A DNA stretch of 7,668 bases from FEN-1297 sp964530445. Lineage in GTDB: Bacteria > Bacteroidota > Ignavibacteria > Ignavibacteriales > Ignavibacteriaceae. Under the pieces are notes generated by a model, which was given only the letters and a program-made list of their open reading frames with translations, had not been told where the DNA came from and did not search any database. Shown piece after piece: positions 1 to 6,222 of the stretch; the stretch's first letter is position 1; each line of letters begins with the position of its first letter. The DNA is taken from NCBI GenBank assembly GCA_964530445.1, contig CAZHBJ010000159.1:1-7668 (forward strand), written 5' to 3'. A program made the position numbers and the translations under genes.

Positions 1-151
1 AAAAACAAGTTTTTAATAATTTTTTTCAAAGTCAAGCAATTGAAGAATTTTTTTGAAAAAATTATAAATTAACTCATACCGCTATTAATTCATTTTCAAT
101 TTAAATAGTTTAAAAAGATTCGGGAACCCGTTTAGTAGGAATAAATTAATC
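1..151. other. Non-coding left edge, AT-rich, downstream of ybaK
   Basis: No gene is supported in this stretch. It lies just downstream of the stop codon of the minus-strand deacylase gene. It is very AT-rich, with runs of T and A around 22-27 and 48-61 that can pair weakly with each other. The only GC-rich element is the short inverted repeat at 121-130, listed separately. The region may be the 3' untranslated end of the minus-strand transcript; whatever lies to its left is outside the window. Confidence 0.5.
112..130 (-). terminator. Possible weak terminator after ybaK
   Basis: On the minus strand, about 20 bases past the ybaK stop, an inverted repeat CGGG-tt-CCCG (121-130) is followed by AATC and a run of five T (112-116). 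GC stem plus T-run is the layout of an intrinsic terminator, and the place is right. However, the stem is only four pairs with a two-base loop, or three pairs with a four-base loop, which is much weaker than a normal terminator. It may be chance or part of a protein-binding site. Confidence 0.22.
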
Positions 152-619
152 TTAAAGAAGATCGGCATATCTTGCTCCGGTAATTTTTATTAAATTATCC
201 GGAGATAAACAAACCTGCATTCCCCTGATTCCCGCGCTTACATAAATTATTTCGAAAAGCTGTGCTGTTTCTTCAATGAAAGTAGGGAAATGTTTTTTCA
301 TTCCAATAGGAGAACATCCTCCTCTCATATACCCGGTTATTTGAAATAAATCTTTTACTTTAATCATTTCTATTTTTTTATTCTTACTAACAGCAGCAGC
401 TTTTTTTAAATTAAGCTCTTCGGCAACAGGTACACAAAAAATGTTTATTCCATTTTTGTCTCCATTTGCTACCAGTGTTTTAAATACAGTAGTTTTATCG
501 GCACCGATTTTGCGAGCGACGGTAATACCGCTTAAATCATCTTTGTCAATTTCGTAAGTATAAATCGAATGTTCGATATCGTTTAATTCCAGAATTCTTA
601 TAACATTTGTTTTAGACAT
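152..619 (-). CDS. ybaK: YbaK/EbsC-family Cys-tRNA(Pro)/Cys-tRNA(Cys) deacylase
   Basis: A 155-residue cytoplasmic protein of the YbaK/ProX-like editing-domain family, close in length to E. coli YbaK (about 159). Family members hydrolyse Cys-tRNA(Pro) made in error by prolyl-tRNA synthetase. Seen in the sequence: T-T-V-F-K-T-L at 43-49, where K47 matches the catalytic lysine (K46) of the Haemophilus influenzae protein; V-P-V-A-E-E-L-N-L-K at 63-72; and the conserved glycine loop G-G-C-S-P-I-G-M-K-K at 100-109. The C-terminal part (S128-A129-G130, then residues 139-150) also fits. It is a free-standing editing domain with no synthetase attached. The ATG at 619 gives the family's normal N-terminus; no Shine-Dalgarno is visible. 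It follows the OppF-type ATPase on the same strand after 42 bases and may be cotranscribed, but no functional link to transport is evident. The exact misacylated substrate is inferred from the family. Confidence 0.93.
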   Translation of the reverse strand: MSKTNVIRILELNDIEHSIYTYEIDKDDLSGITVARKIGADKTTVFKTLVANGDKNGINIFCVPVAEELNLKKAAAVSKNKKIEMIKVKDLFQITGYMRGGCSPIGMKKHFPTFIEETAQLFEIIYVSAGIRGMQVCLSPDNLIKITGARYADLL

Positions 620-661
620 TTAAAAAATCATTCAATATTTTTAGAAGAAGGGAAATGTTTC

Positions 662-1456
662 TTAACTAAAATCCGTATTTAATTCTTGATATGATAAATC
701 ATAATTATCAGCTCTTAGCAGAAATTTTGTATACGGATGATTCGGTGATGAAAAAATTTCTTTATTAGATCCTTGTTCTACTATTCTCCCTTTATACATA
801 ATAATTAAATTGTCACAAAGCTTTCTTAATATTCTTAAATTGTGAGCTATGCAAATCATAGTAATACCAAATTTTTCATTTATTGTTTTAAATACCGTTA
901 AAAGATTTAGCTGCGATGCGGCATCCTGTGAAGAAAACGGCTCATCAAGAATTAATAATTCTGGTTTTACTGCTAGTAAACGCGCTAAGGCAGCCCTTTG
1001 CTGTTCACCGCCGCTTAATTCGTATCCTTTCCTATTCCATAAACTTTTTGAAAAATTTAAAGAATCAAAAATACTCTCCTTTAGTGAATAAGTTATTTTC
1101 TTATCTTTAAATCTAATGTTAACTGCTTCTTCAACAATTTCATTAATTGTACGGAAAGGATTTAATATTTCTCCCGTATTTTGAAAAAGTATTTGTACAG
1201 GGCTGCAGCGTACTTTATTCCATTCATTTGAAAAATTAAATGAAATTTCACCGGACGTTTTTTGAATAACACCTGAAATTATTTTGGCGAGTGTAGTTTT
1301 ACCGCTTCCGGATTCTCCGGCAATACCGAGTATTTTCCCCTTGTTAATGCTGAATGAAATATCATTTAAAATTATTTTCTCTTTCTCTCGTCTTCCGAAA
1401 ATTTCTGCATTAGTAACACTATAATTTAAATTCCGAACATTTAATAATTCATTCAT
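662..1456 (-). CDS. Peptide/nickel-type ABC transporter ATP-binding protein (OppF/DppF-like)
   Basis: A 264-residue cytoplasmic ATPase subunit that would power import through the two permeases encoded on the other strand. Nucleotide-binding motifs are all intact: Walker A G-E-S-G-S-G-K-T-T (47-55), Q-loop Q92 followed by L-N-P-F (98-101), signature L-S-G-G-E-Q-Q-R (147-154), Walker B L-L-I-L-D-E-P (167-173), D-loop D178 and switch histidine H205 in A-H-N-L. The tail carries N-H-P-Y-T-K near residue 240, the mark of the C-terminal segment of oligopeptide/dipeptide/nickel transporter ATPases, so I assign the OppF/DppF class. It is shorter than typical OppF (about 330) and nearer to NikE in size. 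Its start codon overlaps the stop of the upstream OppD-type gene by four bases (ATGA), indicating translational coupling and a heterodimeric ATPase pair. The substrate is not determinable. Confidence 0.92.
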   Translation of the reverse strand: MNELLNVRNLNYSVTNAEIFGRREKEKIILNDISFSINKGKILGIAGESGSGKTTLAKIISGVIQKTSGEISFNFSNEWNKVRCSPVQILFQNTGEILNPFRTINEIVEEAVNIRFKDKKITYSLKESIFDSLNFSKSLWNRKGYELSGGEQQRAALARLLAVKPELLILDEPFSSQDAASQLNLLTVFKTINEKFGITMICIAHNLRILRKLCDNLIIMYKGRIVEQGSNKEIFSSPNHPYTKFLLRADNYDLSYQELNTDFS

Positions 1457-2199
1457 TGGAGTAATTGATTATGAGAATTTAAGATATTTTCCAGCGCAGG
1501 ATAATCATTTATTTTAAAAAATTCTTCGGGAGTATAGAATTCCGTTAGTTTACTATCCGATAAAAAAGCAATTTTATCGCTCAATTTATTCGCAAATGCC
1601 AAATCATGAGTCACAAGCAGAGATGCTTTATTTTTATCGCTTACAAATTCCTTTAACTTTAAAAGAAATAAATTCGAGATGGCAGAGTCAATTCCCGAAG
1701 TCGGCTCATCGAGGATTATTATTTGAGGATGGGTAAGTAAAATCAAAACAAAATTTATTCTTTGTGCCATACCTCCGCTAACTTCATACGGATATAATTT
1801 CATCAACTCTCTTGAATCCGGAAGTAAAAAATATTCAAGCAGCGGATCTATTTCCTTTTTATTATTTACCAGTAAATTAAAATAATAATCGAATTTTTTC
1901 AGATGATCGAAACTATTTACCGCATCCTGGAAAAGATATTTAATTTTATTTCTTCTTAAATCAAGCAGTTCTTCACATCCTAAAGTAAATATGTTTTTTC
2001 CTTCAAAAATTACTTTCCCGGATGTTGAATAAAATCTTTTATCCAATAATCCGGTTAATGATTTAATTAATGTCGTTTTACCGCTCCCGTTAGCTCCTAG
2101 GATTGTATAAATCTTATTTTTTTCAAGATTAAAGCGAACATTGCTTACAAGAGTCTTTACATCCTTTATCACTATATCACTAATCTCTACATCAAGCAT
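1453..2199 (-). CDS. Peptide/nickel-type ABC transporter ATP-binding protein (OppD/DppD-like, short)
   Basis: A 248-residue ATPase, first gene of the minus-strand group and probable partner of the OppF-type subunit. Motifs: Walker A G-A-N-G-S-G-K-T-T (35-43), Q-loop F-Q-D (90-92), signature V-S-G-G-M-A-Q-R (140-147), Walker B I-I-I-L-D-E-P-T (160-167), D-loop G-I-D (169-171), and T-H-D with switch histidine H198. The signature with M-A-Q-R is the OppD/DppD/NikD type. Two departures: the usual L-N-P after the Q-loop is replaced by N-S-F-D-H-L, and the C-terminal oligopeptide-transporter region with its H-P-Y-T motif is missing, the protein ending about 50 residues after the switch histidine. 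Typical OppD is about 320-340 residues and NikD about 254. The ATG at 2199 is the first in-frame start in the intergenic region and has no Shine-Dalgarno. Expression would depend on the divergent region at 2200-2287. Confidence 0.88.
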   Translation of the reverse strand: MLDVEISDIVIKDVKTLVSNVRFNLEKNKIYTILGANGSGKTTLIKSLTGLLDKRFYSTSGKVIFEGKNIFTLGCEELLDLRRNKIKYLFQDAVNSFDHLKKFDYYFNLLVNNKKEIDPLLEYFLLPDSRELMKLYPYEVSGGMAQRINFVLILLTHPQIIILDEPTSGIDSAISNLFLLKLKEFVSDKNKASLLVTHDLAFANKLSDKIAFLSDSKLTEFYTPEEFFKINDYPALENILNSHNQLLQ

Positions 2200-2287
2200 G
2201 AAATTTCATACATTTTTTTTGGATTTAACAAACAAAATAATAAATTAACAACAAAATTATTAGCAATATTTTCAACTATATATACTT
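2200..2287. promoter_or_regulatory. Divergent intergenic region expected to hold two promoters
   Basis: These 88 bases separate the start of the minus-strand ATPase operon from the start of the plus-strand lipoprotein operon, so promoters for both should lie here. The stretch is almost entirely A and T. Several TTTG tetramers occur on each strand (plus strand 2218-2221; minus strand around 2234-2257), recalling the Bacteroidota TTTG/TAnnTTTG promoter elements, but I found no pair with a correct spacing, and no clear operator palindrome. Assignment rests on position. Confidence 0.45.
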
Positions 2288-3955
2288 ATGCGTATTAAAA
2301 ATTTATTCATTACGTTTTTATTGCTAATTGCCTTCTTTTTTACTTCTTGCAGGCAAAAATCCTCAACAAATTCTAATAGAGTTGTAGTTGCTATTTCATC
2401 GGATGTTGAATCTTTAAATCCTCTTTTTGTTATGAATTATGATGAAGGCAGTATTTCCGAACTTTTATATGCCAGCTTGGTTCAGCATAGCTGGGATTTT
2501 AATAATGGAAATTTAACTACCGAACCTATGCTTGCAAAAAGCTGGAAATGGAGTAATGATTCAACATCTATAACTTTACATTTACGTACTGATGTTCTTT
2601 GGTCAGACGGTAGACCTTTTACAGCAAACGATGTTGTGTTTTCTTTTGATTTATACTCAGATCCGCAGGTGCAGAGCAGACTGTACGGCTCATTCAAAAA
2701 TTTTTATGTAGATGCAAACTCCCATATTAATTTGGAAAAAACTTTTATTGTTGAAAATCCATATACGCTTATAATTAATTTCAAAAAAGGCTCCTTTCCT
2801 ACTTTTTACGATATAGATTGTCCTATAATTCCCAAACACATTTTTGAAAAAATAAAAAGAAAGAATCTTATTACAATAGAAAAGGAAATGAAACCGGTAA
2901 CCGACGGACCATTTGTGCTTGCCACGTGGAATAGGGATCAATCTATTATTTTAAAGCAAAATAAAAAATCATTTTTGTACAATCCTAAAAGTATTTCCGC
3001 GTTAATATTTAAAATAGTTCCCGACTATAATTCCCAGATAAATCAACTAAAAAATGGAGAGGTTGATTTGGTTCAGGATATTAAGGCAGACGATATTGCC
3101 GGATTAAAGGGAAAAACGGATTTAAATATCGTATCATTAAAAGGAAGAGATTACGATTACATCGGCTGGAATAACATCGATCCCAAAATATTCGCTGCTG
3201 ATAAAAAGTACGTTCCGAACAAATTATTCGGCGATCCTGTGGTCAGAACTGCTTTGACTTATGCCATAAACAGAAACGAAATACTTAAAGAATTTTTAGA
3301 TAATCACGGGCAAATAGCTATAGGGCCGGTGGCTCCTATTTTCAAACATGCTTATGATACAACCTTGCAATTTAGAAATTACAATCCTTCCAAAGCAAAA
3401 AGACTTTTAGCAAGTAGAGGCTGGAAAGATATAAACCATACGGGCAAATTAACAAAAAACGGCAAAGAATTTTCTTTTACTCTTTATTATCCCAGCGGAA
3501 ATCCGAGACGTGAATTTGCCGCATCAATTATTCAAAATAATCTTAGCGCAATAGGGATTGATATAAAAACAGAAAAGTTGGAGCCGGAAGTATTCTTTCA
3601 GAAAATGTATGATAGAGAATTCAACGCCTGGATGGCCGCCTGGTCTGTTCCCATTCCGCTTGATTTAAGAACTTACTGGTACTCTGATTTGACATCTACG
3701 CCGATGAATATATACGGATACAAGGACAAAACGGTTGATTTATTACTCGATAAAATTGAGAAAGAAAGATCCGGTTATGCAAAGGATAATAACTATAAAA
3801 AAATACAAAAATTAATATACAACGACGAACCTGTAACATTTTTGTATTGGATTGACAATATTATCGGTTATAACAAACGAATCGAGAATATGTCGATTAC
3901 TCCTCTCGGTCCGCTTCATCGTTGCTGGGATTGGTCAATAAAAAATAAATTTTAA
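2288..3955 (+). CDS. Extracytoplasmic solute-binding lipoprotein, family 5 (peptide/nickel class)
   Basis: A 555-residue substrate-binding lipoprotein that captures the solute for the ABC importer encoded around it. The N-terminus has charges (R2, K4), a hydrophobic core (6-18) and the lipobox-like F-T-S-C with C21 as the predicted lipidated residue, so it should be membrane-anchored outside the cytoplasm. The mature part shows the family 5 pattern: S-L-N-P-L (42-46), then L-A-K-S-W (82-86), followed by L-W-S-D-G-R-P-F-T-A-N-D-V-V-F-S (104-119), the family signature. Later come V-R-T-A-L-T-Y-A-I-N-R, a common hinge-domain motif, and A-K-R-L-L-A-S-R-G-W. The mature length of about 535 is slightly above DppA/OppA. 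DppA-like dipeptide, OppA-like oligopeptide, nickel or other ligands are all possible, and I cannot choose. The ATG at 2288 gives a complete signal peptide; there is no Shine-Dalgarno. Its TAA shares one base with the next ATG (TAATG). Confidence 0.93.
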   Translation: MRIKNLFITFLLLIAFFFTSCRQKSSTNSNRVVVAISSDVESLNPLFVMNYDEGSISELLYASLVQHSWDFNNGNLTTEPMLAKSWKWSNDSTSITLHLRTDVLWSDGRPFTANDVVFSFDLYSDPQVQSRLYGSFKNFYVDANSHINLEKTFIVENPYTLIINFKKGSFPTFYDIDCPIIPKHIFEKIKRKNLITIEKEMKPVTDGPFVLATWNRDQSIILKQNKKSFLYNPKSISALIFKIVPDYNSQINQLKNGEVDLVQDIKADDIAGLKGKTDLNIVSLKGRDYDYIGWNNIDPKIFAADKKYVPNKLFGDPVVRTALTYAINRNEILKEFLDNHGQIAIGPVAPIFKHAYDTTLQFRNYNPSKAKRLLASRGWKDINHTGKLTKNGKEFSFTLYYPSGNPRREFAASIIQNNLSAIGIDIKTEKLEPEVFFQKMYDREFNAWMAAWSVPIPLDLRTYWYSDLTSTPMNIYGYKDKTVDLLLDKIEKERSGYAKDNNYKKIQKLIYNDEPVTFLYWIDNIIGYNKRIENMSITPLGPLHRCWDWSIKNKF

Positions 3956-4941
3956 TGAATAAAGAAATTATCAAAATTCTAATCAAGAGAATCCTTTCAT
4001 CTATACTTGTATTATTTCTATTAATTACTTTTTTATTTTTTTTATTAAGAATATCTCCTGGAAAACCGTATCAAAAATATATATCTCCGGATTTGAGTCC
4101 TAAGTTATCTTCACTTGTAAAAGAATCATTCAATCTGAACAGTTCTCTGCCGGATCAATACAAATCCTTTGTAATAAATCTTATGCGCGGTGATTTCGGA
4201 ATATCATATACTTATCGCATACCTGTAATTGATGTAATAATGAAATATCTACCGTTCACTTTAATCTTTTCATTTATCAGTTTTATAATCCAGCTATTAG
4301 TCGGATTTTTGCTTGCTGTAATTTCAATAAAAAAAATAAACGGCTTTTGGGACAAAACAATTTCTAAGACAAGCCTTGCTTTATACTCAATACCATCTTT
4401 TGTAATAGGGGTATCGTTAATTTTCTTTTTATCGGATTTGCTCAAAATCTTTCCTTCTTCTGGTCTGAATTCGTTCGACTTCAATTCCTATAATTTTTTA
4501 GGAAAATTAGCCGACTATGCGACTCACATGATTTTACCTTTAATCACTTTATCGCTCGGAGGAATAATTATTTTCTATAAATATCTTTATGATAATATTT
4601 TGGAAGTATACAACAAATCATTTGTAGAAAACCTTAGAATGCACGGATTAACGGAAAAAGAAATAACAAGGAAACATATAATTCCAAATGCGATTAGTCC
4701 GCTTATTTCTGTTGCGGGAGTAGAGCTTGGACTGTTATTCGGCGGTGCATTAATAACCGAAGTAATATTTTCATTGCCGGGAATGGGACGATTAACCGTT
4801 AATGCCATTCTTTCCCGGGATTACCCTCTTGTTGTAGGCTGTACTTTTATTGCGGGTGTTTTAGTTATTATAACCAACTTATTTGCCGATATGATTAAGG
4901 CCAAGATAGATAAAAGATTGGTGAAAGGAATAATAAATTAA
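3955..4941 (+). CDS. dppB: ABC transporter permease, DppB/OppB family
   Basis: A 328-residue inner-membrane permease, one half of the translocation channel, close to the normal length of DppB (about 340) and OppB (about 306). The first membrane segment is at about 14-31, then a non-cytoplasmic stretch with the family motif G-D-F-G-I-S (79-84) and P-V (90-91), followed by hydrophobic segments at about 101-124, 141-160, 191-208, 250-272 and 292-312. The cytoplasmic EAA loop that docks the ATPases is at about 222-249, with G231 and the I-I-P-N-A-I-S-P end. The C-terminal signature S-L-P-G-M-G-R-L (273-280) followed by R-D-Y-P (288-291) is typical of this family. The start overlaps the lipoprotein stop by one base and the stop directly abuts the next ATG, so all three genes are probably translated in series. 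The symbol denotes the family; a dipeptide substrate is not shown. Confidence 0.93.
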   Translation: MNKEIIKILIKRILSSILVLFLLITFLFFLLRISPGKPYQKYISPDLSPKLSSLVKESFNLNSSLPDQYKSFVINLMRGDFGISYTYRIPVIDVIMKYLPFTLIFSFISFIIQLLVGFLLAVISIKKINGFWDKTISKTSLALYSIPSFVIGVSLIFFLSDLLKIFPSSGLNSFDFNSYNFLGKLADYATHMILPLITLSLGGIIIFYKYLYDNILEVYNKSFVENLRMHGLTEKEITRKHIIPNAISPLISVAGVELGLLFGGALITEVIFSLPGMGRLTVNAILSRDYPLVVGCTFIAGVLVIITNLFADMIKAKIDKRLVKGIIN

Positions 4942-6222
4942 ATGCAATTTAAAATTAAAAATTGGCATTTAATTTTAACGCTAAGCGCTATTATCCTAAC
5001 TATAAGGTTTAACCTGTTGATAAATACTTTCCTATTATTATATTCCTTAATAAAATTTTTAATACTCAAACCTTCGTTTGCATTTGAACAGTTAAATTTC
5101 CCCACCGCAGATTCCGTCATTTCTTTGTTGCTTATTTTAGTTATTCCCACTCTATCTCTAATTAAAAAGGAAAGTTTATCCATTCTAACTCGCAAAATAA
5201 ATTTGACTTCAACTATAATAATTTTGCTGATGTTCTTTTCCTTTATGGCACCTCTATTTGCTAATTCAAATCCCAACTTTCAAAAGGACTTGTCCGTTAC
5301 CAAGCTGCTGCCGCCGTTTAGCAGCGTACGTGTAATACATCTTAAAACTAAAGATAATTCTAATAACAAATTGAATGAGTATATAAATCTAAAAAACGAA
5401 GTGGTGAAAAGATCATTCAACGATAATATTATCTTGGCAGATAGTGTTGCCGATGGCGAAAATTTTATTTATTATCAGAACGGTTCAGCTTTCAAATTGG
5501 CGAAATCAAAAATTATGATGGAAAATGGAAAGCCCTTAATAACGACGAAGTATTTTTTGCTGGGAACCGACGAATTGGGCAGAGATATTTATTCTAGGTT
5601 AATATACGGTGCAAGAATTTCTTTATTAGTAGGTTTAGGCTCAGTGATTATATCTCTGTTCCTTGGCATGTTTCTCGGATTTTTAGCGGGATATCCCGGC
5701 GGTATAATAGATTCGGCTTTAAATAGAATGACGGACATGTTTTTAGCTTTTCCTGTTATTTTTTTAATTATTTTAATTTTAGCTTTGTTTGGTAATTCAC
5801 TTATTAGCGTGATTATTGTTCTTGGCTTTTCCGGCTGGATGAGTCTATTTAAAATTGTTCGCGGAGAAGTTATTTCATTAAAAAATAAAGATTACTTTAT
5901 CAGCGCAAAGTTGATTGGACTTTCAAAAACAAAATTATTATTTAAAGAAGTAATGCCGGTTATTTTGGCACCGATAATTGTTAATCTTGTTTTTCAATAT
6001 GCAAATGTAATTTTAGCTGAAGCAGCTTTAAGTTATTTGGGGCTCGGAACCGGGAGTCTTTACCCCTCTTGGGGTGCGATGATTGAAGCAGGGCAAAATT
6101 ATCTATCCCAAGCCTGGTGGATGATATTTTTCCCTGGTTTAATTTTATTTTTAACTTTGTATACGGCAAATAATATCGGTAAAGAATTGAATATATATTT
6201 TAACCCCCGAGTAAATTTATGA
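4942..6222 (+). CDS. dppC: ABC transporter permease, DppC/OppC family, with N-terminal extension and insertion
   Basis: A 426-residue inner-membrane permease, second half of the channel. Typical DppC/OppC has about 300 residues. The conserved core is clear: L-G-T-D-E-L-G-R-D (207-215) preceding the permease domain, an EAA loop at about 321-340 with G326 and the E-V-M-P end, then Y-L-G-L-G and the P-S-W-G motif. The extra length has two sources. Residues 1-85 hold additional hydrophobic stretches (about 9-41 and 57-74) ahead of the canonical first helix (about 90-107). Residues about 127-203, between L-P-P (123-125) and L-G-T-D-E-L, form a polar insertion that should lie outside the cytoplasm. 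The ATG directly follows the upstream stop; a weak AAGGA sits about 12 bases before it. A later start would remove the extension but fit the gene spacing less well. The stop overlaps the kinase start (ATGA). Substrate unknown. Confidence 0.9.
   Translation: MQFKIKNWHLILTLSAIILTIRFNLLINTFLLLYSLIKFLILKPSFAFEQLNFPTADSVISLLLILVIPTLSLIKKESLSILTRKINLTSTIIILLMFFSFMAPLFANSNPNFQKDLSVTKLLPPFSSVRVIHLKTKDNSNNKLNEYINLKNEVVKRSFNDNIILADSVADGENFIYYQNGSAFKLAKSKIMMENGKPLITTKYFLLGTDELGRDIYSRLIYGARISLLVGLGSVIISLFLGMFLGFLAGYPGGIIDSALNRMTDMFLAFPVIFLIILILALFGNSLISVIIVLGFSGWMSLFKIVRGEVISLKNKDYFISAKLIGLSKTKLLFKEVMPVILAPIIVNLVFQYANVILAEAALSYLGLGTGSLYPSWGAMIEAGQNYLSQAWWMIFFPGLILFLTLYTANNIGKELNIYFNPRVNL

Noticed and set aside
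46..63. AT-only inverted repeat (A/T runs around a central TG)
   Set aside because: Pairing of T and A runs is expected by chance in such AT-rich DNA; there is no GC stem and no flanking gene on the left to give it meaning.
849..1110. Two plus-strand open frames opposite the OppF-type ATPase gene
   Set aside because: They are antisense to a gene with a full set of ABC motifs, have Cys/Ser-rich low-quality translations, and resemble no family.
2210..2260. TTTG repeats as a Bacteroidota -33/-7 promoter
   Set aside because: No TTTG and TAnnTTTG pair with the expected spacing of about 19-21 bases was found on either strand, so no specific promoter is called.
2482..2941. Minus-strand open frames opposite the solute-binding lipoprotein gene
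   Set aside because: They are shadows of a convincing family 5 binding-protein gene and show no domain of their own.
4212..5276. Minus-strand open frames opposite the two permease genes
   Set aside because: Antisense to conserved permease motifs; long AT-rich membrane-protein genes often leave such open frames by chance.
5981..6169. Minus-strand 62-residue open frame opposite the end of the DppC-type gene
   Set aside because: Antisense to the conserved P-S-W-G permease region, with no recognisable content.
2288..6222. Nickel importer (NikABC) interpretation
   Set aside because: The short ATPases are NikD/NikE-like in length, but nothing in the binding protein or neighbours (no urease, hydrogenase or nickel regulator) supports nickel over peptides; left open.
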